A stretch of DNA of 64,000 nucleotides from NCBI GenBank assembly GCA_036832975.1, contig DAITQM010000004.1, positions 1 to 64,000 of the forward strand, given 5' to 3'. The notes under the pieces were generated by a model, which was not told the origin of the DNA, searched no databases, and saw nothing but the letters and a program-made list of their open reading frames with translations. Numbering within the stretch: the first letter of the stretch is position 1; each line of letters begins with the position of its first letter. This document shows, piece by piece, positions 1 through 8,303 of the stretch. This DNA comes from DAITQM01 sp036832975. GTDB lineage: Bacteria > Pseudomonadota > Gammaproteobacteria > Xanthomonadales > Wenzhouxiangellaceae. The position numbers were made by a program, and so were the translations under genes.

Positions 1-82
1 GCAATTTGAACCGCGAAGCGGGCCCGAAGGGCGAGGGCAGGATTGCCCGAGTAAATCGAGCAAAATTTATGCAACGATTGGG
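1..82 (-). mobile_element. Partial MITE-like element, cut by the window edge
   Basis: Positions 68-82 carry a 15 bp terminal repeat (TATGCAACGATTGGG), and 53-75 match perfectly, in inverted orientation, the left end of the complete element at 33445-33686 (23 of 23 bases). The rest of the element lies outside the window. It ends 5 bp before the stop codon of the ETF-QO gene, so it sits immediately downstream of that gene. Family assignment rests only on this internal comparison. Confidence 0.6.
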
Positions 83-87
83 TCGAT

Positions 88-1695
88 TCACAGGTTCCGG
101 TAATTCGGTCCGCTGCCACCTTCGGGCGTCACCCAATCGATGATCTGGTAAGGATCTTTGATGTCGCAGGTCTTGCAGTGCACGCAGTTGGCGGCGTTGA
201 TCTGCAATCGCCGGCCGGCCGCATCGTCGATCATCTCGTACACCGCAGCCGGGCAAAAGCGGGTGCAGGGATTACCGTATTCGACCGTGCAGCGGCGGGT
301 GCAGATGTCCGGTTCGATAATTCTAAGGTGCACCGGCTGATCTTCGTCGTGCTGAGTGGCGGCGAAATAGACGCCGGCCAGGCGGTCGCGCGGCGGCAGA
401 TCGCGCGGCGGGCGGGGCGGCGCGACAAACCCGGCGGCCGGCAGTTTGCGTAGCGCGGCATGATCGGCATGGAGGCGCAAGGTCCACGGCGAATGCCCGG
501 CAGTGACCGTTTCCCACAGACCGTTCAACATCCCGGCCCACAGGCCGCGGTAAAAACCGGGGCGGATATTGCGCACTTTTTTCAGCTCGGCGACGATCGG
601 GGAAGCACGCAAGCGGGCGTCGAAGCCGCGGCTGTCGAGCCGCTCGGCCAGGTGTTCGGCGGCCAGCATCCCCGACCGCAGCGCCTGGTGTGTGCCCTTG
701 ATCTTCGGCACGTTGAGCAGGCCCGCGGCATCGCCGATCAACATCGCACCGGGCATTTCGACGCACGGCAGAGACTGATATCCCCCTTCGACCAAGGCAC
801 GCGCTCCGGCCGAGATGATCTCGCCACCGGCGAGCAGTGCATGGATGCGCGGATGATGCTTGAACTGCTGAAATGCTTCGTATGGTTCGAACGCCGGGTC
901 ACCGTAATCGAGACCAGCGACGAAGCCGATCGCCACCTTGTCGCCATCAAGATGGTAGAGGAACGAGCCGCCGTAAACCTGACGGTCCAACGGCCAGCCG
1001 ATGCTGTGTTCGACCCGGCCCGGCGTTCCGCGGCCGGCGGGGAGTTGCCACAATTCCTTAAGGCCGATGCCGTAGGCTTGCGGCGCGGCGTGGCGCGCCA
1101 AGTCGTAACGTTCGATCAACCGCTTGGTCAGATGACCGCGGCAGCCCTCGGCCAGCACCGTGACCTTGGCGGCGATGACGACACCGGGCAGGTACGTGTC
1201 CTTGGGTTTGTCATCGCGCCCGACCCCCATATCGCCGATCACCACGCCGCCGACGCCGCCGTCTTCGCGATAATCGATCCGGGCCGCCGCAAAGCCGGGA
1301 AACAGATCGACCCCCAGCGCTTCGGCTTTGGGTGCGAGCCAGGCACACAAGGCGCCGAGCGAGACGATGGAATGGCCCAGGTTGTGGGCTTGGGGCGGCA
1401 CCGGCAGGCGCCAGGCGCGGCGGCGGCTGAACCAATAGAACCGATCCTCGCTGACCGCCGTCAGCACGGGTGGCGGTGCATCCCGCCAGCCGGGGAGCAA
1501 CGCGTCGAGCGGCGCGGTTTCGATCACCGCCCCGGACAGAATATGGCTGCCGATCTCGGCCCCTTTTTCGATCACGCAAACCGTATAGTCCGGCCGCCGG
1601 CGCTTGAGGTGGATGGCCGCCGCCAGCCCCGCGGGGCCGGCGCCGATGATGGCGACGTCATACTCCATGACCTCGCGTTGCTGGGTGTCGTTCAT
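88..1695 (-). CDS. Electron transfer flavoprotein-ubiquinone oxidoreductase (ETF-QO)
   Basis: Passes electrons from reduced ETF (fed by acyl-CoA and other dehydrogenases) to membrane ubiquinone. About 535 aa. The N-terminus has a FAD Rossmann motif (YDVAIIGAGPAGLAAAI), the middle a second FAD contact (GDAAGLLNVPKIKGTHQA), and the C-terminus the four-cysteine [4Fe-4S] domain (CTVEYGNPCTRFCP, then NCVHCKTCDIKDP), all typical of the family. I chose the ATG at 1695 because MNDTQQREVMEYDV aligns with the usual REYMEYDV beginning; an ATG at 1668 is the alternative. Divergent from dusA with only 22 bp between start codons. No etfAB genes lie in the window. Confidence 0.95.
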   Translation of the reverse strand: MNDTQQREVMEYDVAIIGAGPAGLAAAIHLKRRRPDYTVCVIEKGAEIGSHILSGAVIETAPLDALLPGWRDAPPPVLTAVSEDRFYWFSRRRAWRLPVPPQAHNLGHSIVSLGALCAWLAPKAEALGVDLFPGFAAARIDYREDGGVGGVVIGDMGVGRDDKPKDTYLPGVVIAAKVTVLAEGCRGHLTKRLIERYDLARHAAPQAYGIGLKELWQLPAGRGTPGRVEHSIGWPLDRQVYGGSFLYHLDGDKVAIGFVAGLDYGDPAFEPYEAFQQFKHHPRIHALLAGGEIISAGARALVEGGYQSLPCVEMPGAMLIGDAAGLLNVPKIKGTHQALRSGMLAAEHLAERLDSRGFDARLRASPIVAELKKVRNIRPGFYRGLWAGMLNGLWETVTAGHSPWTLRLHADHAALRKLPAAGFVAPPRPPRDLPPRDRLAGVYFAATQHDEDQPVHLRIIEPDICTRRCTVEYGNPCTRFCPAAVYEMIDDAAGRRLQINAANCVHCKTCDIKDPYQIIDWVTPEGGSGPNYRNL

Positions 1696-1717
1696 GGTCC
1701 GTCTATTATACGAACCC
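1696..1717. promoter_or_regulatory. Shared bidirectional promoter with symmetric -10
   Basis: The whole ETF-QO/dusA intergenic space is 22 bp. TATTATA at 1704-1710 reads TATTAT on the plus strand and a perfect TATAAT on the minus strand. Each predicted transcription start, about 7 nt past its -10, falls 0-3 nt from the respective ATG, so both messages would be nearly leaderless. No convincing -35 is visible on either side. Confidence 0.5.
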
Positions 1718-2722
1718 ATGACCGCCGCCCTCCCCCACATCGTTCCAGCACCTTCGCCGTGGCGTTTTTGCGTCGCGCCGATGATGGCCTGGACCGACCG
1801 GCACTGCCGCTATTTCCACCGCCTGCAGGCGCCGAGCGCCCGCTTATACAGCGAAATGCTCGTCGCCGACGCCCTGCTCGCCGGTGACGCCGGCCGCCTT
1901 TTGACCTTCGACCCGGCCGAACGGCCGCTCGCTCTACAACTCGGCGGCAACGACCGGCGCAAACTGGCGGCAGCAGCGCGGCGCGCCGCCGCGGCCGGCT
2001 ACGACGAGATCAATCTCAATGTCGGTTGCCCATCGGACCGCGTACAGCAAGGCGTGTTCGGCGCCTGCCTGATGCGCCAACCCAACCGCGTCCGCGACCT
2101 CATCGCCGCCCTCGGCGACGCCGTGTCGCTGCCGGTCACGGTCAAATGCCGGATCGGCGTCGATGAAATGGACAGCGAGGCTTTTTTCCATGATTTCGCC
2201 GCCACGGTCATGGCGGCCGGCTGCCGGACGTTCATCGTCCACGCCCGCAAAGCCTGGCTGAAAGGTCTCAGTCCCAAGGACAACCGCCAGGTGCCGCCGC
2301 TCGATTACCCGCGGGTCTATCGGCTGAAACGGCTCTGGCCCGAGCTGACGGTCGTCATCAACGGCGGCATCGCGAGCCGCGCTGACATCCGCCGGCATCT
2401 CGGGCAAGTCGATGGCGTGATGCTCGGCCGCGCCGCGTACCACAACCCGTTCCTACTCGCCGAAAGCGAGCAGGATTTCAGCGGCCGGGCGTTGCCGGCC
2501 CGCCGCGCGGTGCTCGAAAAAATGATCGCCTATGCCGCACGGCAAGCCAAAGAGGGTGTCCCGCCGCGCCGGATCGGGCGCCACCTGCTCGGCCTGTATC
2601 ACGGGCAGCCCGGCGGCCGGGCCTGGCGCCGGGCGCTGAGCGCGGCGTTACAGACCTCATCCGACCCGGAAATCTGGCGCCGGTGCGTGCCGGCCCGGCA
2701 ACAAGCCGAGACAGGCTGCTAG
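1718..2722 (+). CDS. dusA: tRNA-dihydrouridine(20/20a) synthase DusA
   Basis: FMN-dependent reduction of uridines 20/20a in the tRNA D-loop. 334 aa, the normal DusA length. Signatures visible: the N-terminal APMMAWTDRHCRYFHRL, the catalytic-cysteine motif NVGCPSDRVQ, KCRIGVD, and FIVHARKAWLKGLSPKDNR, the last being diagnostic of DusA rather than DusB/C. The barrel continues through VINGGI and MLGRAAYHNP. The ATG at 1718 gives an N-terminus like other DusA proteins. It lies beside the shared -10 and has no obvious ribosome-binding site, so translation may be leaderless. Confidence 0.96.
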   Translation: MTAALPHIVPAPSPWRFCVAPMMAWTDRHCRYFHRLQAPSARLYSEMLVADALLAGDAGRLLTFDPAERPLALQLGGNDRRKLAAAARRAAAAGYDEINLNVGCPSDRVQQGVFGACLMRQPNRVRDLIAALGDAVSLPVTVKCRIGVDEMDSEAFFHDFAATVMAAGCRTFIVHARKAWLKGLSPKDNRQVPPLDYPRVYRLKRLWPELTVVINGGIASRADIRRHLGQVDGVMLGRAAYHNPFLLAESEQDFSGRALPARRAVLEKMIAYAARQAKEGVPPRRIGRHLLGLYHGQPGGRAWRRALSAALQTSSDPEIWRRCVPARQQAETGC

Positions 2723-2832
2723 CTCGAATTGAGACTGGACGAGAGCCGCGCTGCGCCGACTGAATGCGCCGACTGAAATGGGGCGGCATCGGCGGCCGGG
2801 TCCTGAGCGATCGCGCATCAGGACGGCCGCGA

Positions 2833-3246
2833 TCAGGGAGGGGGTGGGTCTTCGAATCCGCTGCCGAAAATCAGATCGAGATCGCCGCAGTTCAAAAGGC
2901 CCAGCGTCGGCACGACGACCAGCGTGTTGCCCCCCGAGCGGCTGAACTCGACGGCGCCGGCGACCTCGATCGGCGGTGTCACGTCCACGGCGACGGTGAT
3001 GATGCCGGGGCCCGGCGTCGCCGGCGTGCCGCCGGTGCAATTGAGATTCAGCCCGCTGTCGATGCGCAGCAGGTTGGGCATCTGGGTGTCGGTATCGAAC
3101 TCGACGCTGACCACCCCGTCGATCGGGACAAACGAAGTGGGCATCGCGCTGTCGTGCAATTCGACATTGATCGCCGCCTCACTGATCCCTGCCTGAGATG
3201 CCAGAACGGCCAGCGCCCCGGCAATCGACTTGCTCATTATGTTCAT
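2833..3246 (-). CDS. Small secreted protein of unknown function with GFE-type C-terminus
   Basis: 137 aa. A hydrophobic signal peptide (MNIMSKSIAGALAVLASQAG) is followed by a predicted beta-rich body with two cysteines, ending IFGSGFEDPPPP. Short C-terminal IF..GFE tails recur on exported proteins of Xanthomonadales-like bacteria, as far as I recall; whether this is a sorting signal is inference. The ATG at 3246 is chosen because everything upstream in frame is repeat-derived. Two tandem TATAAT boxes lie 65-90 bp upstream. I recognise no functional domain. Confidence 0.7.
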   Translation of the reverse strand: MNIMSKSIAGALAVLASQAGISEAAINVELHDSAMPTSFVPIDGVVSVEFDTDTQMPNLLRIDSGLNLNCTGGTPATPGPGIITVAVDVTPPIEVAGAVEFSRSGGNTLVVVPTLGLLNCGDLDLIFGSGFEDPPPP

Positions 3247-3309
3247 AGATTTCCGCTGCTCATGGTTCCTCGGCGATGCCTCGACGCGATACGGCCGGCA
3301 CCATCCATA

Positions 3310-3337
3310 GATTATAAGTGGTAGATTATAAGGGCAA
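3310..3337 (-). promoter_or_regulatory. Tandem -10 boxes in a 14 bp direct repeat
   Basis: TAGATTATAAGTGG (3310-3323) is followed directly by TAGATTATAAGGGC (3324-3337). On the minus strand each unit supplies a perfect TATAAT (3318-3313 and 3332-3327). They lie upstream of the secreted protein at 2833-3246 and probably drive it. No strong -35 is seen. The interval 3338-3449 between here and the repeat holds only GC-rich palindromic spacer and copies of an AAACTCTG word. Confidence 0.45.
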
Positions 3338-3449
3338 AGCGTTAACATGTTGTTGGTGCAGCTAAGGAAACTCTGATTAACCCAGCGTATCCGCCCGCCT
3401 GCCACCTGCCTGCCTGCCGGCAGGCAGAAACTCTGAATGAAGAGCTTCC

Positions 3450-3608
3450 CTAACAGGTTGTTGAAAAACGCCATCCTGGCGTTTTTCAACGTCGCTTGCG
3501 AAAGGCGCGACTTGCGCTGCGCTCCCGAAATCAGCCGCTAAGGAGCGCCTGATTTCGCCGGGCCATCCGTGGCCCGGATTAGCAGGCTGTTTTTCAACAG
3601 CCTGCTAA
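3450..3608 (+). mobile_element. 159 bp MITE-like repeat, copy A
   Basis: A 159 bp sequence with imperfect 20 bp terminal inverted repeats (CTAACAGGTTGTTGAAAAAC at the left, TTAGCAGGCTGTTGAAAAAC reading in from the right, 17 of 20 identical), each end followed by its own short hairpin. The second copy, inverted and about 96 percent identical, is at 8304-8462. No open frame for a transposase is present, so it would need a partner in trans. A possible 3 bp duplication (TCC) flanks this copy. Its right end contains the prmC stop codon. Confidence 0.75.
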
Positions 3609-4546
3609 TCCGCCGGCCGGCGGCCGGCGATGACACGCGGCCGGCCGGCTTCGTCATCGCTGCCGGAGATCTCGACAAAACCCGCGGCAGCGAGCAGTTC
3701 GGCGGCCGCTGCGCGCTGATCGTAACCGTGTTCGAGGAGTAGCCAGCCACCGGGCTTCAGGCGCGCCGGGGCGCGGCCGGCGATCTGTCGCAAGGCGGCC
3801 AGGCCGTCGCTACCCGGGGTCAACGCCAGTTGCGGCTCGTGGCGCAATTCGGGATCGGCGAGGTGCGGGTCACCGGCCGCGACGTAAGGTGGATTGGCAA
3901 CCACCATATCGAGGTTGCCCGGAATCGGCGCGAACCACGAACCGCAGACAAAACGGACACGCAAGCCCAGGCGGCGCGCATTGTCGCGGGCCACGGTCAG
4001 CGCCGCCGGACTTAAATCGCCGCCAATGACGAAACAATCCGGTCGCCGGGCGGCCAGCGCCAACGCGATCGCCCCACAACCGGTGCCGAGATCGGCCACG
4101 GTCAGGCGGGCGCCGGGCGCCAGGCGTTCGAGCGCCGCCGCGACCAGCGTTTCGGTTTCCGGCCGCGGGATCAGAACGGCAGGTGTCACCTTCAACTGCA
4201 GGCCGCAGAATTCGACCTCACCGGTGAGATAGGCAAGCGGCACGCCGCTGCGCCGGGCGGCGATCAGCCGGCGATATGCCGCAGCGTCAGGCGGTGCCGG
4301 ACTTTCATCGCCGTGCGCGTAAAGCCAGGCCGGCTCGCGGTGCAGCACATGGGCGAGCAACCGGGCTGCCTCGTGCGCCGCGCCGCCGGCCGTTCGGCCG
4401 CCGGCCAGAAGCCGGCCGCCCCAGCGTAACAGGGCGGCGATCGTCGCCGGATCGCCGGCGGCTTCCCCCGGTGTGACCGCGGCGGCCTGCTCCCGCCCGG
4501 TACCAATCTCCCGGCCTTCCCGGGCCGTTTCAACACTCGATGACAT
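3605..4546 (-). CDS. prmC: Peptide chain release factor N5-glutamine methyltransferase PrmC
   Basis: Methylates the GGQ glutamine of RF1/RF2 using SAM. 313 aa. Contains the N-terminal helical domain, the IPRPETE segment, the SAM loop VADLGTGCGAIALALA, and the catalytic NPPY motif (VVANPPYV). The ATG at 4546 (MSSSVETAREG) overlaps the sdaA stop by 17 bp, indicating translational coupling. The stop codon TAG lies inside the right end of the 159 bp repeat, so the native 3' end may have been replaced by a few bases. prmC usually follows prfA/hemA; here it is the last gene of the ergothioneine/serine operon. Confidence 0.95.
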   Translation of the reverse strand: MSSSVETAREGREIGTGREQAAAVTPGEAAGDPATIAALLRWGGRLLAGGRTAGGAAHEAARLLAHVLHREPAWLYAHGDESPAPPDAAAYRRLIAARRSGVPLAYLTGEVEFCGLQLKVTPAVLIPRPETETLVAAALERLAPGARLTVADLGTGCGAIALALAARRPDCFVIGGDLSPAALTVARDNARRLGLRVRFVCGSWFAPIPGNLDMVVANPPYVAAGDPHLADPELRHEPQLALTPGSDGLAALRQIAGRAPARLKPGGWLLLEHGYDQRAAAAELLAAAGFVEISGSDDEAGRPRVIAGRRPAD

Positions 4547-5909
4547 TGACCGCCAATCCACCACGCGATGTTTCCTTGTATTGCGATTTCATATCGGCGC
4601 CGGTATCGCGCATCGTCTTGATCACCTTGTCGAGCGAGACGCGGTGTTTGCCGTCGCCGCTCATCGCCAGGCGCTGGGCGTTGAGCGCTTTTACCGCGCC
4701 CATCGCGTTGCGTTCGATGCACGGGATCTGCACCAGGCCGCCGACCGGGTCGCAGGTCAGGCCCAGGTTGTGCTCCATGCCGATCTCGGCGGCGTTTTCA
4801 ACCTGGGACATCGTCGCCCCGAGCGCTGCGGCCAGCCCGCCGGCGGCCATCGAGCAGGCGACGCCCACTTCGCCCTGGCAGCCGACTTCGGCGCCCGAAA
4901 TCGAGGCGTTTTCCTTATACAAAATGCCGATCGCCCCGGCTGTCAGCAAAAATTCGATGACCCCGGCCAGCGTCGCGCCCGGCGTGAAGTGCCAGTAATA
5001 ATGCAGCACTGCGGGGATGATCCCGGCGGCGCCGTTGGTCGGTGCGGTGACCACCCGGCCACCGGCGGCGTTTTCCTCGTTGACGGCCAGCGCGAACAGG
5101 TTGAGCCAGTCGAGGATGGCCAGCGGATCGCCGGCGGCGGCAGCCGGGTCGCCACCCAGGCGCCGAAACAGCACGGGCGCCCGCCTTTGTACTTTCAGCC
5201 CACCCGGCAACACGCCGTTGTGTTGGCAGCCGCGGCGGACACACGCCGCCATCGCCTCCCAGATGGCGTCGAGGCCGGCGTCGATCGCCTCGTCGGCGCG
5301 CCAACTCCGTTCATTGGCGCGCATCACATCGCTGATCCGCAACTTCTCGGCGGCGCACAACGCCAACAATTCATCGGCGCTGTGAAACGGGTAGCGCACT
5401 TCGGTATCGTCGGCGACGATGCGATCCTGCGCCGCCGTGTCGCGGTTGACGACAAAACCGCCGCCGACCGAATAATAATCGCGCTTGAGCAGCACTTCGC
5501 CGGTCGCATCGAGGGCGCTGAAGCGCATGCCGTTCGGGTGGTAAGGCAGGGTCTGGCGTTTGTGAAAAACCAAATCGCGTCTTTCGTGAAACCCGATCGT
5601 CCTCCCACCGAGCAGATGCAACTCGCCGGCTTCGCGGATCTCGGCGGCCCGGCGCGGCAATAGATCGGGATCGACGCTCTCGGGCCGGGCGCCTTCGAGG
5701 CCGAGCAGCACGGCGCGGTCGGTGCCGTGGCCGCGGCCGGTATGACCCAGCGAACCGTACAGTTCAACCTGCAAGCGGGCCAGGTCTCCAGCCGCGGGCA
5801 AATCGCCTAAACGCTCGGCAAACAACCGTGCAGCGCGCATCGGCCCGACGGTGTGCGAACTCGAAGGACCGATACCGATTTTGAACAGGTCAAAAACGCT
5901 GATCGTCAT
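4530..5909 (-). CDS. sdaA: L-serine ammonia-lyase (serine deaminase), iron-sulfur type
   Basis: Converts L-serine to pyruvate and ammonia through a [4Fe-4S] cluster. 459 aa, as in single-chain SdaA/SdaB. Visible: the N-terminal SVFDLFKIGIGPSSSHTVGPM, the cysteine-bearing stretch GCQGEVGVACSMAAGG, and LTCDPVGGLVQIPCIERN holding the other cluster cysteines. Start ATG 5909 overlaps the egtD stop by 20 bp, and its own end overlaps prmC, so the three genes are translated as a coupled unit. The longer frame to 5948 is unlikely because homologues begin at MISVFDLF. Confidence 0.96.
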   Translation of the reverse strand: MTISVFDLFKIGIGPSSSHTVGPMRAARLFAERLGDLPAAGDLARLQVELYGSLGHTGRGHGTDRAVLLGLEGARPESVDPDLLPRRAAEIREAGELHLLGGRTIGFHERRDLVFHKRQTLPYHPNGMRFSALDATGEVLLKRDYYSVGGGFVVNRDTAAQDRIVADDTEVRYPFHSADELLALCAAEKLRISDVMRANERSWRADEAIDAGLDAIWEAMAACVRRGCQHNGVLPGGLKVQRRAPVLFRRLGGDPAAAAGDPLAILDWLNLFALAVNEENAAGGRVVTAPTNGAAGIIPAVLHYYWHFTPGATLAGVIEFLLTAGAIGILYKENASISGAEVGCQGEVGVACSMAAGGLAAALGATMSQVENAAEIGMEHNLGLTCDPVGGLVQIPCIERNAMGAVKALNAQRLAMSGDGKHRVSLDKVIKTMRDTGADMKSQYKETSRGGLAVNVIEC

Positions 5910-6837
5910 CTTCCACCCGACAAAAATGCGTGCTGAACAGAACCTCACCGTCGGTCCAACCCGCGACGACCTTCAGGCCGCCGGCCGCCGCCAGGGCGGT
6001 GAATTCCCCAATGGTGTATTTATAGGAATTTTCGGTGTGTATGGATTCGCCCGCGGCGAACGAGAAGCGCCGCCCAGCGACCGTCACCCGCTGCGCCCGG
6101 CGGCAGACCAGGTGCATTTCGATCCGCCCGGCCGTCTCATTGTAACGCGCCTCGTGGCGGAACAGCGCCGGATCGAAATCGCCGCCCAATTCGCGGTTGA
6201 TGCGCTGTAACAGATTCAGATTGAACGCCGCGGTAATCCCCGCGGCATCGTTATAAGCCGGCAACAGGCGCGACAATGGTTTTTTCAGATCGACGCCGAT
6301 CAACAGCGCACCGTCGGGAGTGATGATGCGACAGATGCGGCGCAGAAAGGCCACCGCCTGGTCGCGATCGAAGTTACTGATCGTCGAGCCGGGGAAATAG
6401 ACCAGCCGGCGGGCGGCGATCGCCGAGAACGTCCCCGGCGGCACCGGTTGGGTATAGTCGGCGGCGAGCGGCCGGATGTCGAGCCCCGGAAACTCGGCGG
6501 CCAGGGCGCGCGCCGAAGCGTCGAGCGCCGCGGTGGAAATTTCGATCGGGGTATAGGCCACGGGGCGATCGAGCGCGGCGAGCAGGTGGCGGGTCTTGAT
6601 CCCCGCCCCCGAGCCGAATTCGATCACGTGGGCGCCGGGGCCGGCCAGCGCGGCGATCTCCTCGAGATGGGCGTCGAGGATTTCCAGATCGGCGCGGGTC
6701 ACATAGTATTCGGGCGTCGCGCAGATCGCCTCGAACAACTCGGAACCGCGGCGATCGTAAAAATACTTGCACGGAATGCTTTTCGCTGCCGCCCCCAGAC
6801 CGGTCAGCACATCGGCGAGAAATGCTTCGTCCAACAA
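5890..6837 (-). CDS. egtD: L-histidine N(alpha)-methyltransferase EgtD
   Basis: First step of ergothioneine synthesis: three SAM-dependent methylations of histidine to hercynine. 315 aa, the usual length. Family features: PCKYFYDRRGSELFEAICATPEYYVTR split across the N-terminus, the SAM loop IEFGSGAGIKT near residue 75, a YFPGSTISNF block, and a C-terminal SYKYT/FCRVEDD end. Lies 15 bp after egtB and overlaps sdaA. Pairing with EgtB makes the assignment secure. Confidence 0.95.
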   Translation of the reverse strand: MLDEAFLADVLTGLGAAAKSIPCKYFYDRRGSELFEAICATPEYYVTRADLEILDAHLEEIAALAGPGAHVIEFGSGAGIKTRHLLAALDRPVAYTPIEISTAALDASARALAAEFPGLDIRPLAADYTQPVPPGTFSAIAARRLVYFPGSTISNFDRDQAVAFLRRICRIITPDGALLIGVDLKKPLSRLLPAYNDAAGITAAFNLNLLQRINRELGGDFDPALFRHEARYNETAGRIEMHLVCRRAQRVTVAGRRFSFAAGESIHTENSYKYTIGEFTALAAAGGLKVVAGWTDGEVLFSTHFCRVEDDDQRF

Positions 6838-6852
6838 TCTATGCCTTTGGGT

Positions 6853-8211
6853 TCACCCATCCCTGGCCAGACGGAGGCCGGAAAACTGCCAGCGATCGGC
6901 CGGGTAGAAAAAATTGCGGTAACTCGGCCGTATATGCCCGGGCGACGTCGCGCACGAGCCGCCGCGCAGCACCATTTGGTTGACCATAAATTTGCCGTTG
7001 TATTCGGCGGCGGCGCCTTGAAACGGCCGGAATCCGGGATAAGGTTGATAAGCGCTCAGCGTCCATTCCCAGACATCGCCGAACAACTGGACGAGCCCGG
7101 CACCGGCGGCCGGCTGCGGCTGGTACAGCGCGCGGTCGGCGAAGTGCCCGGCCGGCGCCTGGCTTTGCGCCGCTCGTTCCCATTCGGCCTCACGCGGCAG
7201 GCGCGCCCCAGGCCACACCGTCTGAGCCCAGTTGGCGAAAGCCTGGGCCTCATACCAACTGATATGCACCACCGGCGCCGCCGCGACAACCGGTTGCAGA
7301 CCGTCAAGTCCATAACGCCGCCACGCCGCCGCATCGTCACCGGGCGACACGCGCCGCCAGTAAAGCGGCGCCTCGATACCGGTGCGCTGCAGCCAAGCCC
7401 AACCGTCGGCGGTCCACAGCAGCGGGTCGCGATAACCGCCAGCGGCAATGAAAGCGATGAACTCGCCGTTGGTCGCCGGCCGGTTCGCCATCGACCAATC
7501 ATTCAGGATCACCCGGTGCCGCGGCCGTTCGTTGTCGAAGGCGAAGCCCTCGGCCGGGGCGCCGATTTCACACTCGCCGCCGGGCATCGCGTGCCAGTCC
7601 AGCGGCGGCGCGGCTCCAACCCGCGCCGGGCGGTGCTCGAAGATCGCCAGCGCCAACGGGTTCTCGGCCAGGGCGCACAGTACATCGGTGACCATCAACT
7701 CCTGGTGCTGCTGCTCGTGGTGCAGCCCGAGTTCGAGCGCCGCGCGCCGCGCGCCGAATTCAACGCTGCCGGCGGTGCATATCCACTCCGTGATCGCCCG
7801 ATCGACCCGTTGGCGATAATCGTGGACCTCGGCGAGCGACGGGCGCGACAACAAACCGCGGCGTGGCCGCGGAAAAGGCTCGCCGAGCGCGTTGTAATAC
7901 GAGTTGAACAGCACGGCATAAGCCGCATCGGGCGCCGGCGAAGGCAAGCCTGCGGCCTGTAAAATCAACGTATCGAAAAACCAGGTGGTGTGCGCCAGGT
8001 GCCATTTCAGCGGACTGGCCTCGGTCATCGCCTGCAAGGCGTGATCTTCGACACTGAAATGCTCACAGAAGGCACCACTCGCCGCCCGCACGCGCTGATA
8101 GGCCTCGACCCAGGCGTCGCGGTCGGCGGCTTCTGTATCGGGCGCGCCTGAAGCGCCGGCAGCAAGGGGATTCAAGATGGGTGAAGTCGGATGGCGGGGG
8201 ACGGCCCACAA
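6853..8211 (-). CDS. egtB: Ergothioneine biosynthesis sulfoxide synthase EgtB
   Basis: Non-haem iron enzyme forming the C-S bond between hercynine and a thiol donor. Up to 452 aa. The N-terminal DinB-like domain carries the putative iron ligands H74 (HLAHTTWF) and H165/H169 (HHEQQHQELM). The C-terminal formylglycine-generating-enzyme-like domain ends GGSCATSPGHIRPSYRNFF. No egtA, egtC or egtE is nearby, so the thiol donor may be cysteine rather than gamma-glutamylcysteine (inference). The start is uncertain: TTG at 8211 or TTG at 8175. A weak promoter-like TTGCAT-17-TATTGT overlaps the first and would favour the second. Confidence 0.93.
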   Translation of the reverse strand: MWAVPRHPTSPILNPLAAGASGAPDTEAADRDAWVEAYQRVRAASGAFCEHFSVEDHALQAMTEASPLKWHLAHTTWFFDTLILQAAGLPSPAPDAAYAVLFNSYYNALGEPFPRPRRGLLSRPSLAEVHDYRQRVDRAITEWICTAGSVEFGARRAALELGLHHEQQHQELMVTDVLCALAENPLALAIFEHRPARVGAAPPLDWHAMPGGECEIGAPAEGFAFDNERPRHRVILNDWSMANRPATNGEFIAFIAAGGYRDPLLWTADGWAWLQRTGIEAPLYWRRVSPGDDAAAWRRYGLDGLQPVVAAAPVVHISWYEAQAFANWAQTVWPGARLPREAEWERAAQSQAPAGHFADRALYQPQPAAGAGLVQLFGDVWEWTLSAYQPYPGFRPFQGAAAEYNGKFMVNQMVLRGGSCATSPGHIRPSYRNFFYPADRWQFSGLRLARDG

Positions 8212-8303
8212 TAGCCGCTATCGCGCTGCGATGCAAGCCTTTCCAGCTTCGTACCCCCCTTCCAGCAGCGCAGCGTGATCGGGAAAATTCAACGCGCAAC
8301 GGC

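Noticed and set aside
460..1887. Long plus-strand open frame opposite ETF-QO (about 475 codons)
   Set aside because: It is antisense to a clearly conserved flavoprotein, shows no family motif, and is the kind of spurious frame produced by high GC content.
8063..8299. 78-codon minus-strand frame overlapping the 5' end of egtB
   Set aside because: Arg-rich shadow frame of egtB without motif or ribosome-binding site.
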